A stretch of DNA of 64,000 nt, from NCBI GenBank assembly GCA_009809945.1, contig WTPW01000088.1:143252-207251 (forward strand). Direction: 5' to 3'. The position numbers and the translations under genes are program-made. Numbering within the stretch: position 1 is the stretch's first letter; each line of letters begins with the position of its first letter. Of this stretch, positions 1 to 11,795 are shown piece after piece. The notes under the pieces were generated by a model that had not been told where the DNA came from, did not search any database, and saw only the letters and a list, made by a program, of their open reading frames with translations. The DNA is from Gigaspora margarita. Lineage: Eukaryota; Glomeromycota; Glomeromycetes; Diversisporales; Gigasporaceae.

Positions 1-2662
1 TTCATTTAATGAGTCTTTATTAATTACTTCTTTTAATAGGAATTTAACAGCAACAAATATTCATATTGATTACCAATTTAGAAATTCTTCATTATATGAT
101 TTATCTATGCTAACAACTCAAGCATCAAGAGATGGTACTGGACTTGTTGATCATTTTTTCTTTCGAGGTTATGATTTTACTTCTGATCATATTTATAATT
201 ATGAAGATATTCATCCACAATGTAAAACTCACTTGCAAATACATTGTAAATGTGGAACAGAAAGAATAGTTGTACTATGTGGTAAGGACATACCAAAAAA
301 GATGATATTGAAAATGCTAAACATTATGGATTGTGTATTTTTCTTTTTTTCAAACCATGGGAAAATGTTCATGATCTTAGACAAAATTATAACTTATGGG
401 CAGAAGCCCGTCAATCCTTTCTGACTAATCCATCATTATATTTAAGATTAAAAATGATTATCAATAATATAGAATTAATTCATAAATGCTTAGAAGAAAC
501 AGCTTTAGATCATGAATTATGACAAAAAGCAAAAATAATCCAATATATGCAAAAATTCAACAGGTTAATCATTCATGTATGAATGATTCTGATGATAGTT
601 TAGACTTTTTGCTAATAATTGTGATAATCAAAATTCAACTTTTCAATATAATGACTCTACAATACAAATTAATCTATTTCAAATAATTAGATCAGGATTA
701 AAGAATACAAATGCAGTAGATAATGCAATGAATTATCTATGCATTAGAGGTAAATTTCTTTTAAATGAATATTTTTCTTCTTTTAATTCACATATTTCTA
801 TGAATATTAAGTCCAATTCTATTTAAAATTGCAATTTGACTGAAGAAAATGGTATTTGTTTAAGTAATGCTGTGATAATGATCTTTTTAAAACTTGGCAA
901 ACTACAATTTTAACTCGAAAAACAATACCTAAAGTTCATTCATTTAATGATTCTTATGAATTTTATTCATCTAAAAATTACCAAGATCCATTATATACTG
1001 AAGCAAAAACAATTAATAATACAGATTATATAGATCAATGTGCTATAGGATTAAATAATGAACACAAAAAGCTTACTTCCTTGTCTGTGAATATCAATGC
1101 AGAAATCAACCTAATTATACTAAAAAACCAGCTCAATTATTATTATTTTTAACTTGTGCAGATAGTGTTGGAAAATCAAAAGTTATTGAAGCAATTTGTT
1201 CCTATTTCAATCTTACTGGTCAAAGTGAATCTATTATTGTTCTTGCACCTACTGGAATATTCTGCATGTGGATTTAGTTTTGAAGAATTTTGCAATAATC
1301 ATAGTAATTTATCAAGTGATTCCTTATACAAACTACAAGATAATTGGAATAAAAAACAATATATTTTGATAGATGAAATTTCAATGATTGGTCAATCTCT
1401 TCTTTCACGTTTTTATAACTTTTTGAAAACTGTTAAATCATTGGATACATCTGCCCCTTTTGCTGGATTCAATATTCTTTTTTCTGGAGATTTTATGCAA
1501 TTGCCTCCAGTTCTTGATTCTGCATTATATATTCCAAGTAAAATTATACAAATTAATTTATTAAATGAATTCCAAAGTTCTAATCATACAAAATCTAATT
1601 CTGATTCTAAAAAATGCAAATATTATCAAAATAACTTTTCAATTAATAATCGTACAGTAATGAATACTATAGGAAGAAATTTATAGTAAGTGTTAAAAAT
1701 GTTATAATATTTAAAACAACCTATGCATCAAATAAATAATTTTTTTATGCTAATATTTTGACCAACTTGCATAACAGAACACTAAATGAACAACAAAAAG
1801 AAATATTACAATCAAGAATAATTAGTAATAATAAAATAAAAAATCAGGAATGGGAAAATTCTACTTTTTTAGTTACAATAAATGATTTACATGTTCAGTT
1901 AAATCTTGAATCTACAATAGAATTTGCTCTAAAACAAAATCAACTAATTATATATTCTTGTTCAGAAGATACTTACTGTTGAAAACCTTTAACTGGATGC
2001 ATATGCAATAAATTTTTATCAGTATCTGAAACAAAAGAAAATTCTCTTACTGGCATTTTACCTCTTACCATTGGAATGAAAATTATTTTAACTAACAATA
2101 TATGTATTATTGATGGTCTAGCAAATAGCTCTAGAGGATTAATCAAACAAATAATTATTAATGAAAGCTCAATTAATTCATTCTATCAAAAAAATAATTT
2201 TATTATACTTTCTAAACCTTCAAAATATGTTATGTAGAACTACTTGATCTAAAACCAAATATATGTGATAGCTTACTACCAAACCATGTGCCTATATATC
2301 CAGTAAAATGAGGCTATATATATACTATTCGAAAACTTGATGGATCTAAAATAAAAAAAAATTTTCAATGATTCCAACTTCCTTTAGTTCTAGCTTATGC
2401 TTTTACAGATTTTAAGTTTCAAGGCCGCACTTTAGAAAAAAAAAATAGTAGATTTATCTGGTACTACTACATCTAATAGTGCATATGCAATGCTTTCTCA
2501 AATACAAAAATTAGAAGACCTACTAATTCTACAGCCTTTTAATGAATCTGTATTGGATACTAAATTGCCCTAATCTCTTGATGCAAAACTTAATTATCTA
2601 AATGAGTGTGAAAAGCAAACTCAAAAATTACATTATTGGCCTCAAGATACTGTAACTTTTTA
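1..2662 (+). pseudogene. Helitron Rep/PIF1-like helicase, 3' part, decayed
   Basis: C-terminal helicase half of a rolling-circle (Helitron) transposase, entering from the left edge. Translated pieces match the order of Helitron proteins: a HPQxKTH segment near 220, an LCGxxIP segment near 275, FFKPWENVHDLR near 345-380, then PIF1-type helicase motifs. Walker A is degenerate (DSVGKSK, about 1158-1180), Walker B is ILIDEISMI (about 1363-1390), SGDFMQLPPV lies at about 1485-1514, and the late motif TDFKFQGRTLE at about 2408-2440. Pieces lie in different plus-strand frames separated by stops, so it cannot make a full protein. One frame change is visible near 300, between the LCGKDIP segment and the FFKPW segment. 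Rep/HUH motifs would lie left of the window. No clear Helitron 3' hairpin/CTRR end was found before the MITE at 2692. Family assignment is confident; the exact clade is not. Confidence 0.85.
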
Positions 2663-2691
2663 AAAATTTATTTTTATTTAGATAAAGCTGT

Positions 2692-2933
2692 TCGAAATTA
2701 CAATTTTGTTTAACGTTCTCCCCCCACCAGCTCTAAGAGCTCCCCCCTAGAATTAAACAGGCCAATCAGAACGCTCATCTCGTTTTAGCATTCCAATAAG
2801 TCACGTGCTTATAAGTCAACCAATCATAATGTGATTATTTTTTGCAATTTTAATATGTTTGTTTAATTTGACCCCCCTCCCCCCACCACATTTAAGCTTC
2901 TTAAGGGAACGTTAAACGAAATTATAAATTCAA
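2692..2933. mobile_element. MITE, family M1 copy 1 (TIR TTTAACGTTC)
   Basis: Terminal inverted repeats of about 24 nt (2695-2718 and 2907-2931) carry the core GTTTAACGTTC. The interior has C-runs, a CCAATCAGA stretch and no ORF. A second copy with the same ends and internal CCAAT stretch lies at 36033-36268, which supports a real family. It sits 30 bp past the Helitron coding remnant. Superfamily not assigned because no clear target duplication was seen. Confidence 0.7.
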
Positions 2934-3051
2934 ATGGCCTAATTAATAAAATCATAAAATTAAAATGTATCATACTATTACTTTTATATAAATATTTATA
3001 TCTTGTTAAAAACTATATTGTAAACAATTTTTTCTAATAAAAGGGAATATA

Positions 3052-3669
3052 AATTTGTTGCACCCATGACATGTCGCACCTCCTGATTCGACCAATCAAA
3101 TTGCTCAATTTTGGAAACAAAAAAAATTTTTAAAAAAAATTAAAGTTTTTACTTAATAAAGTTAAAATATATATATAATAGCACACCATATAATGTAACC
3201 CTTTATTCTGAACAACTTTTTCTAAAATACAAAGATAGATTGTCTTTGTAAAAAAAGATATTTTATAAGAAAAACCAAAAATTTCAAAAGTCAGTACATA
3301 TAAAACTTTTTTTTACTAAAACAATCTATCTTTTTAACTTAGAAAAAGTGTTAAGCATAACATTTTGCATATAATACTTAAATATAAATATATATTAAAT
3401 TATTAAAAAAATAATTCTATATGTGCTAACTTTGTAAATTTTTGTTTTTTTCTTATAAAACATCTTTTTTTACTAAGATAATCTATTTTTGTAACCTAGA
3501 AAAAGTTGTTTAGAATAAAATTTTACATTATTTGTTTTGTTATTGCTTATTTATTCTTATATTTTACTAGTAAAATTTTTATTTTTTTAAAAAACATTTT
3601 TTGTCTACAAAATCAAGCTATTTGATCATTTGAATCATGGATGCAACATGTCACAAGTGCAACAAATTT
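3052..3669. mobile_element. Foldback MITE with nested inverted repeats
   Basis: The outer ends AAATTTGTTGCA (left) and TGCAACAAATTT (right) are inverted copies, followed inward by ACATGTC words on both sides. A second inverted pair (about 3190-3270 against 3455-3530) carries GAACAACTTTTTCTA and its complement, and a third inner pair surrounds about 3300-3350. No coding capacity. The GAACAACTT/GTAACC words recur in the large palindrome at 7300-8186, so the two may be related. Confidence 0.65.
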
Positions 3670-3815
3670 CTAAAAAATACTCTTTAAATTCTAATTCTAA
3701 AAAAATATTTAACAAGTATATTATTTAGCATACATCTAACTAAATACCAAAAACCTAATTATATACTTAAAAACACAACTTATAATAATAATTTATCATA
3801 TTTTTATATCCTGTA

Positions 3816-4210
3816 ATTATTACAAATTATTGGGTACTTCTAGGTATCTTTAACTAGAAATGCCTAATGATAATATTTTAGGCCAAATAGCCAATTAAAA
3901 AACAAATAAATCATGTGATGGTCATTTTTAGTAGCACAAGGTAGCATGAAGAATGATCATCACAGATCAGTCTGTCAAAACAAAAACAATACCAAAAAAT
4001 GCATAAAAGTAAAAAATGTAGAAAATACAAGAAATGGCTATCTAAACCTATTTCAGAGCACTAATTCAGAAATGTGATTTGACTTATAGTAGCTCACTCT
4101 AACCCATTGCTATGTGACCCAAACCCTAATTAAAAACATATGATTAGGCATAGTTTTGGGCCAGAGATGTATAGCTAGAGATGCCTAGAATTTTTCCAAA
4201 TAATTATAAT
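3816..4210. mobile_element. MITE-like inverted-repeat element
   Basis: Imperfect terminal inverted repeats of about 50 nt: left 3818-3870 with CTAGGTATCTTTAACTA, right 4158-4208 with TAGCTAGAGATGCCTAG. AGGCC words sit in mirror positions inside. No ORF. Confidence 0.5.
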
Positions 4211-4926
4211 ATAAAAAAGACTAATAATTACAAATATTTTTTATACTAAATTTATTAATAATTAAGTTATACCTGCTTTATTATTAAACCAAAATATAAA
4301 GAATCAAAAAATAACAAAATTTAATTCTATTAATACAACAACTATAATTACAATTTTTAAAATTGTATAATAATAATCTAGATCTAAATGTTATTAAATT
4401 CCACTTTTATTTAAACCAAATCATAAAAACCACTTGTTTACATATAATATCTACACAAATATGCTCTAATACTTAAATTCTTAAGCAAATATAATATATC
4501 ATAATTAAAGTTTTTTATATTAAGCCATATACTTACTTTAGTACTATCAGTAATCATATATTAAATTTTTTTTTTGCATAAAAAATAAAATTTATCTTTT
4601 TTCTAAATCTTACCTCATGTACAAATCTTTATTTTTTATATATTTTAAATTAAAATCAAAACCACCTATATTTTCTAATTCTTATTTCAGCTCACTATTT
4701 AAAAAAACATATTTTTTACTCATCAATTAATTTTAAACCCTATTATAAAAAATAATACGCAATATTTTAAAAACCAAATTTATGTTCCTGGTTTTAGTGT
4801 GACTGCATCGTGCAGCTACCTTATAAGTAATTTCTAACTAGTTTACAGATATAGCAGCTAGTATAGAACCATTGGGTAGACTACTTAAATTAGACAATCT
4901 AAAGTTGTATATATTTCTAGTTGTTT

Positions 4927-5420
4927 TTTTTCAAGTTAAGGTGCTCACTCCAGGATTAAGAGTTTTATTCAAGATTATTAAGATTATAGACACCTATATG
5001 GAGGTTCTTAATATAGTACATTGATAAGAATACAACTAGCCATACTTGCAACTATTGGTTGCCTATTTAAGTATCTACCTGAAGGTTCTACACTAGCTAC
5101 TATACCTGCAATCCACATACTAGATATTGTTTATTTTAAACCCTCTAATTATTGCTATCTGCTAATCCATCTTGTATTACTAGAATATGATCCAGATTCT
5201 TTTCTACCTCCCTTAGAACTAGTTTATCCTAGTAAGAAACCTGGTAGAGTGGCCCTTGTCCCACTCAGATATCACCTACTCTTTAGTAATAGTCACTATG
5301 GCTAAGACCAACTCTTGCAAGACAGGGTTACTCTGTTCTCTTACTAATATCTACTTTTGCTCTTGCAAAGTTCATTGATCCAAGTAGGACCCTGGACAAT
5401 TATATATAATGTGGAAAAAA
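4927..5420 (-). repeat. A-tailed dispersed repeat (retroposon-like), copy 1
   Basis: About 490 bp strongly similar to 9669-10200 in the same orientation. Read on the minus strand, both copies end in an AATAAA signal, then CACCTTAACTTG, then a run of A. That end structure fits the 3' end of a LINE or SINE. The 94-codon plus-strand frame inside (5021-5305) is not conserved in the other copy and is not called. Family unknown. Confidence 0.6.
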
Positions 5421-5675
5421 TGAGATTATAAGTTTTAAAAAAATCTACCCCAAAAATTTTTAGATTTTATACCCACTTTTATATATACTATATATAAAAT
5501 ATCAAAAATTTACCTAAATTTTTTATACCAGATTAAATCATATATAAAAATTTTTTATTTCCTATAACTTAACCAAATCAAAATTTTATAGTGATATATC
5601 AGCAAAATTTCAGAGATAATATATATTGATAATAATCCTCTAGGTTACAATCAATTTGCAACACCACTGCTGAGT

Positions 5676-6150
5676 ATTATATATAGGGTTCCACAATCAA
5701 TTCAATTCACTTTAATTTGATCAAATATTTGATTTCAAATCAAATTCAAATACAAAAATTTCAAATCAAATCAAATTCAAATTAACAAAATATTCGATTT
5801 GATTCAACAAATATTTGAAAATTTTTATTTAAACTATAGATACAATAGCTATTTACACAAAATTTTATTAAGACAACTGCCTTTTTGTTTGAAAAAATTA
5901 GGGCTATTTTGATTGGAAGAACATTTTTTACTTAATACAGAAAATCGATTAACTTAGTAAAATTTTGAGTAAATTGAAATTTTTGAAAAGTGACAAAAAT
6001 TTTAAAATTTTTTAAAAATTACAAATAAATTTTATTTGATTTGATTTGAACAAATCAAATTCAAATCAAGGGCTTATTTGATTTAATCAAATTCAAATAT
6101 GCCTAATATTCGATTTGATCTGACTTTGAGGAACTCTAATTATATATAAC
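5676..6150. mobile_element. MITE with ATCAAAT-rich palindromic interior
   Basis: The ends TATATATAGGGTTCC (left) and GGAACTCTAATTATATATA (right) are inverted. The interior is a mirror series of TTTGATTTGAATTTG words. Flanking TA-rich DNA fits insertion at TA, but duplication length cannot be judged. No ORF. Confidence 0.55.
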
Positions 6151-6153
6151 AAA

Positions 6154-6500
6154 AATTCATTAGATATTTTCAAAATTTAACAGACATTTTCTTATTAAAT
6201 ATTAATTAAAATTAGTTCAAATTTTTATTATGAATAATATATTTATTCAAATATAACATATTAAAATTTTAGCCAATTTTGATTGATAATACTCAAGAAA
6301 TTGTTTGTAAACTATAGTTAATATTTTAAAAAAATTAACTATAGTCTACAAATGATTTCTCAAAATCCATCAATCCAAATTGGCTAAAATTTAATATATT
6401 ATAGTTGAATAAATATATTATTTGCAGCAAAATTTGAGCTTATTTAGATTATTAGTTATTGAGAAAACATTTTCAAAATTTTGAAAAAATCTGATGAATT
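6154..6500. repeat. Palindromic foldback, ~345 bp
   Basis: Two arms of about 165 nt (6155-6328 and 6334-6500) are imperfect inverted copies meeting near 6331 in GTTAATATTTTAAAAAAATTAAC. It directly abuts the MITE at 5676-6150. Non-coding. Confidence 0.55.
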
Positions 6501-6621
6501 TTATAAAAATCATTAGTAATTTTAAGTGATTATAATCATTATATATTAATAATTAATATATATAGTTATTGATATATATTGATATATAGCTATCAATTGA
6601 TATATATCGATAATGTTCAAT

Positions 6622-6926
6622 TGATATATAAGGACTCTGGATATCTAGTACATTAATTTTTTTTAGCAAAACCCCTAAAATTTTAGAAGCAAAAAAAACT
6701 GTTTTTGGCAATTATCTTGGCATTCAGTGGTCCAATTTGAATAAACTTTTTTTTAAAATGAAGCTCTTATAAGGTGCATCTAACAAAAAAAGGTTATTCA
6801 ATTCTAATTACTAGATCAAAGTTATTTAAAAAATGTAGTTTTGTCATTTTTAGCAAATTGGACCAAAATTGGCCAAAATCCAGTTATGACCTATATAAGA
6901 GATGTCTGGGTTCTGATATATATTGA
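6622..6926. mobile_element. MITE-like inverted-repeat element
   Basis: The left end GATATATAAGGACTCTGGATATCT and the complement of the right end (ATATATATCAGAACCCAGACATCT) are about 75% alike. Inner GGTCCAATTTG and CAAATTGGACC words are also inverted. No ORF. Confidence 0.45.
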
Positions 6927-7034
6927 TTAACTGCTATATATTGATAAATATATTTGTTTAAAAATTTTGCTAATATTCTGTCTATTTTCAATAAAAATAG
7001 TTTAATAAAGTTCAATATCAGATATTATTAGATA

Positions 7035-7208
7035 CAGTTAGACCTTCCTAAATGCACATTGTCAGGACCAGTTCTAGCATGTGCATTTAGAGAGGTATTG
7101 TATTTAGGAAGATAAAAATCTATAGATGTAATATTAGTTGGGCCCAAGAAAAGATGTGCATTTAGAGAGATATTGCATTTAGGGAGGTAGCATTTAGGGG
7201 TCTGACTG
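7035..7208. mobile_element. pogo/Tigger-like MITE, copy 1
   Basis: Starts CAGTTAGACC and ends GGTCTGACTG, flanked by TA on both sides (7033-7034 and 7209-7210). TA duplication with CAG...CTG ends is typical of Tc1/mariner-pogo derivatives. The interior repeats the word TGCATTTAGAGAG. Copies 2 and 3 are at 16316-16494 and 19858-20178. Non-autonomous at 174 bp. Confidence 0.75.
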
Positions 7209-7299
7209 TATCAGTCATAGGACATTTCCACTTAAAATTAATCATAATGCTATCTATAATAAAAATTATAAAAAAAAATATATGAATTTACTATATACT

Positions 7300-8186
7300 T
7301 TAAGCCAAATATCTAAGCTAGCTTTACTAATTAACTTAAAATTAAATTTTGCGGGTATATAGAACAAGAAACAAAGAAAATTTTGAGCTTAAAAACCATG
7401 TTAAAATTTTGCCAATTTTGACCTTTTCAAAATGTAACTCTGTCAAAAACAAATAGTTACAAAATTTAAATTAGCAGTTATGTGTAAATTATGCTCTGAA
7501 CAACTTTACTTAGGCGACGGAAGTAGGTTACCTTGTAAGAAAAATGGGTTATCTATGTACTAAAGTTAAAATTTATTGTATTTCATGATCTAACATTTTT
7601 TCTTATTAGGTAACCTACTTTGGGCTCTTAAGCAAAGTTGTTTGGCATGTAATTTTACATTATATTTGAGGTTGAAATGCGTTTTTCGGACCTTTTACTA
7701 AGTGAAAAATGGGGTTGAAGTTAGAAAAAATTTTTTTAAAAAATTAAAAAAAAAATTTCTAACTTTAAACCCATTTTTTACTTAGTAAAAGGTTCAAAAA
7801 GCACGATTCAACTCAAATATAATGTAAAATTACATGCCAAACAACTTTGCTTAAGAGCCCAAAGTAGGTTACCTAATAAGAAAAAATGTTAGATCATAAA
7901 ATACAATAAATTTTAACTTTAGTACATAGATAACCCATTTTTCTTACAAGGTAACCTACTTTCGTCGCCTAAGTAAAGTTGTTCAGAGTATAATTTACAC
8001 ATAACTGCTGATTTAAATTTTGTAAATATTTGTTTTTGACAGAGTTACATTTTGAAAAGGTGCAAAATTGGCAAAATTTTAATATGGTTTTTAAGCTCAA
8101 AATTTTTCTTTGTTTCTTGTTCTATATACTTGCAAAATTTAATTTTAAGTTAATTAGTAAGCTAGCTTAGATTCTTTGTCTGGTAT
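7300..8186. repeat. ~890-bp near-perfect palindrome
   Basis: Two arms of about 440 nt are inverted copies centred near 7742. AAGTAGGTTACC... at 7525 pairs with GGTAACCTACTT at about 7950; GGTAACCTACTT at 7610 pairs with AAGTAGGTTACC at about 7863. Mismatches are sparse through most of the length and rise at the outer ends, near the CTAAGCTAGCTT words. There is almost no spacer. No ORF. It is the longest high-identity foldback in the window and probably a foldback transposon or a recent inverted duplication. Confidence 0.8.
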
Positions 8187-9660
8187 ATCTAATTAATAAT
8201 AATATATATATGTACAATGCATTTTATATAGCCTTAAAAATTGTAAAAATTTACCTATAAAAATTCTACTACTATTTTTTTATTTACCTCATTTTACTCT
8301 CACATTTTCCCGAAAAACACATTTTTTACATACTACTTTTTTTTTAAAAAAATTTATCTCATTTCATATAATCAGATCCAATATAATTATCTAAGGTCCT
8401 ATACCAGTACCTTATCCCTTCATCTTCCTAAGCATTTTCTCTAGTACTTCCTAAAACTCCCAATCTTATTGCCTAGAAGGATTGGTCAGCCAGGCTTTAG
8501 AATGTCTTATGGTCTCCTTTTTTTTGGTCCACATTTCTATAATATATGTTCTTTTTCTCTAATACAACTCTAGCAGCTTAGTTGGTAAGGTTCTCTAACC
8601 CTCTGTACATCCTAGTTTTTCCAGTTTGTCTATCCATTTTGACTCTATTTTGTAATACTGTTGAAGGTTAACTATTTTCTACTTGGAACCTGCCAAACAT
8701 GTTTTTCTTTTTTAGTGCCTCTGGAAGGATCTTTATACACTATATACAGAGTTTCCAAATCAGTATTGTTGTTATACCAATATGCCCTTGATAGTATTGT
8801 CATAGGACATAGATATAGATGGCAAACAGTCCAGAATAGAACATTAGAGACATGTCTGCCCAGCATTTTTTTTGTTCCAGACATTTGGCTAATTAACACA
8901 CAATTATTGGCCAATAAAATTCTTTATATTATTTGTAAATTATTATATAACCCAAATCAATAGTCTGTATAATTCTGCAATTTGATTGGTTTTACCTAGC
9001 AGACATGTTCTAAACATGTAAAGACAAAGCTAAAAAAACTAGTAGGACATTGTCCATGTACAATATCATGTCAGGACATTATTGTGATCATGTCCTGGAC
9101 ATCCCATACTGGACTGTCCATGTCTCTATAAAATTGCCAGAACAATGTCTGTGTACAACACTGATCTTGGTATAACCCAGGTTACAAATCTACTGATCCA
9201 GCTTGGCTTTCTAGTCCAGGTTACTGTAACACAAGTATGAATTTTTGAAGAATATTTCTGATAGGTTTCTAACTCTGTACCAGTAGTTACAAGTGCTTGG
9301 GGTGACAACCATCCACTTTGCTAAGTCACCACACTTCCATATAGTTAGTTATAATGTAATTGGTTAAGTAATCTTAAAATATATGAATTAATAAATGCTA
9401 TGACTAGATAAAAAAAATCTAAAAAAAAAGTACAAAAAGCAAAAAAGAAAATAATTAAAAAAAATTGAAAAAATTAAATAAATAAATAAAAAAAATAAAT
9501 AAAAAAATAAAAAATAATCTGAATAAAAAATAAAGCACTAAGAAAAAACTATAATTATTTAAGACAATTATTATTATATATATTTTAAAATATTAGCTAT
9601 TCATATAGAGGTTCATAAAGCAGTTTTGAATTACTATCCAATTAAAATTTAAATTATATT
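8187..9660. other. Gene-poor spacer with possible retroposon debris
   Basis: No supported gene. 8560-9310 is more GC-rich than its surroundings, holds overlapping short frames on both strands, and carries scattered GACATGT words at 8850-9125. A tRNA-like A box (TAGTTGGTAAGG, near 8579) suggests an old SINE, but no good B box was found. 9410-9560 is an A-rich AAAT-type simple repeat. Confidence 0.4.
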
Positions 9661-9668
9661 TATTTAAT

Positions 9669-10200
9669 TTTTTTTTTCAAGTTAAGGTGCTCACTTCGGG
9701 AGTAAGAGTTTTATTCAAGATATTTAAGATTACGAGTTTCCAACATGGAGATTACCTGATATAGTACATTGACGAGAGTACAACTAGCCATACCTGCAAC
9801 TTTTGGTTAACTTTTTAAGTAGCCACCTGAAGGTTCTACCCTAGTTGCCATACCTGCAACCCACATACCGGTCATTGCCTATTTTAAACCCTCTGATCAA
9901 TGCCATCTGCTAATCCCTCTTGTATCACCAGAACATGATTTGGATTCTTTTCTACCTCTCTTAGGACTAATTTATCCCAGTGAGAAACCTGGTAGAGTGG
10001 TCATGTCCCACTCAGGTATCAGTAACTTACACTATAGCTTTACCTATATACTTGCAGTCAGGGCTAACCATTAAACTGCTACTGTTACCTACTTCTGCCC
10101 TTGCAGAGTTCACCAAACCCCAGTCACTATGTACACATTCCTCTTCTGGCTTTCCTGACCTGTTTTCTGCCTGCTCCCAATTCGTAGTTATATATAATTT
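9669..10200 (-). repeat. A-tailed dispersed repeat (retroposon-like), copy 2
   Basis: Second copy of the repeat at 4927-5420, with the same minus-strand 3' end: AATAAA signal, CACCTTAACTTG, then A-run. Homology reaches the CTTGCAGAGTTCA word near 10103 and fades by 10200. The overlapping frames here are antisense artefacts of the repeat. Confidence 0.6.
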
Positions 10201-11795
10201 AATATCCATTAATATATATAATGTTTATTAATAAATTTTTTATCTATTAAATTTTTGAATATATAAATATGATCTAAATTTTTTTAGTAGTAGTTTATCT
10301 AGTTGTGTGTACAATTAAGAAGTGTAAAAAAAATGCTTTTTTTGTTTTTATTCTTTATTGATTTGTTTATTTTTTTAAGAGTATAACTAAGTGTTGCTTG
10401 TTTGATTTTTGATTCTGTTTTTGATTGCTTAACACATTGTTCAATATATTTTATAAAAAAAGTTTAATATAGCAAACTTGTATTACTATCTATTTTTTTT
10501 AATTAAGTATATATCAATCTTCTGTTATATACTAATATGAAGAATTTTGCACTAAAATTGGATATTTTTAAATTTAATAGATATAGCACTTTCCATTTAT
10601 TAAATTTCTTTTTTTGTTAATGGTCTTTAATATTTGAACAAATTTTTACAAATTATAATCTATTTTCCTGCAATGTAAGACTAATTTAAGTATAATGAAT
10701 TAAAAACAGATTAATTCAAGTATAATAAATAAAAAACATATGACATTGAAAGAATTGCTTAAATTTATATTTATATCATATTATGAATACACAATTATTT
10801 ACTACTTTAATCTATAAGTCTGCATTATCGATCAACTAAAGATGCTTGATAATCAGGATGAACCTGTTATCAGATGATGAAACAGTTGACGATTGATGAA
10901 ACTTCTGATTATTGATGAAATCATTGATGAAACTACTATTTATTATAAGAAAATAAAATATTACACTATAAAAGATAATATATAGCTTTATTTATTAGCT
11001 TTTAAATCTTTATGAAATTTTTCTAAGTGCAAAAGTAATGTATTTTTTTTTATACTAGTAGTTTTTCTTTGTAAGACCCATCAGATATCTTCGGAAGGTC
11101 GATACCTTCATCGGTAATATTGGATATGTTTCATAAAAAAGAAAAAAAATAGAAATAGATAGATATGATAATACAAACAAAAATATCAACCTCACATAGA
11201 TAAATTTATTTCCATTATGAAGGAAAAGAATGATTTTTTATGCTTTATTAATCATCACGGGTTTGTTATAGGCCTTGTCATTCGTCATAGATTTTGTCAT
11301 TCGTCAATTCGTCATTCAAAAATTGCTTGACGAATGATTTCGTCATTCGTCAGCGACGAAAGTTTCGTTATTCGTCAAGGTGCAAATTGAGAAATGACAC
11401 ATTTTAATTGATAGTCAACATAAATTGAAAGACGACGCGGAAAATAAACATTAATTGTAATTAAAACGAAATCCCGGTTTCTATTTAACTCTCTAAAACC
11501 CACTTATACTTGTTTAAATATAAACTCTACTCTAAAATTAACTTCTAACTCTAAAAAATATTTTATTTTTTGGTGGTTTGTCAATGTTTTTATGCTACCA
11601 TATTTCAGTTTAATTTGATTTCATTATGATCCGTCACAAAAATTAAGTTCATGATTAGACTATTAACCCTATTGATATCTTTCAATATTTATAAGATCTT
11701 TGAACTATTCCCACATAAAAAAATATTTACAGCAAAATTTATAAATATATAATTTATTATCAAAGAAGTAAATAATAATATAATTTAATATAAGA
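10201..11795. other. Non-coding spacer with GATGAAAC and CGTCATT word repeats
   Basis: No gene seen. 10830-10935 has several GATGAAAC repeats. 11270-11380 has a cluster of the word TCGTCATTCGTCA and its complement, able to fold. This is the 3' flank of the BTB/TLDc gene. No clear polyadenylation motif was resolved. Confidence 0.4.

Noticed and set aside
5021-5305. 94-codon plus-strand ORF
   Set aside because: It sits inside a dispersed repeat whose second copy does not keep the frame, and on the opposite strand to the inferred A tail.
8661-8963. 100-codon plus ORF and its 80-codon antisense partner
   Set aside because: Both strands are open over the same DNA, with no recognisable domain; more likely repeat debris.
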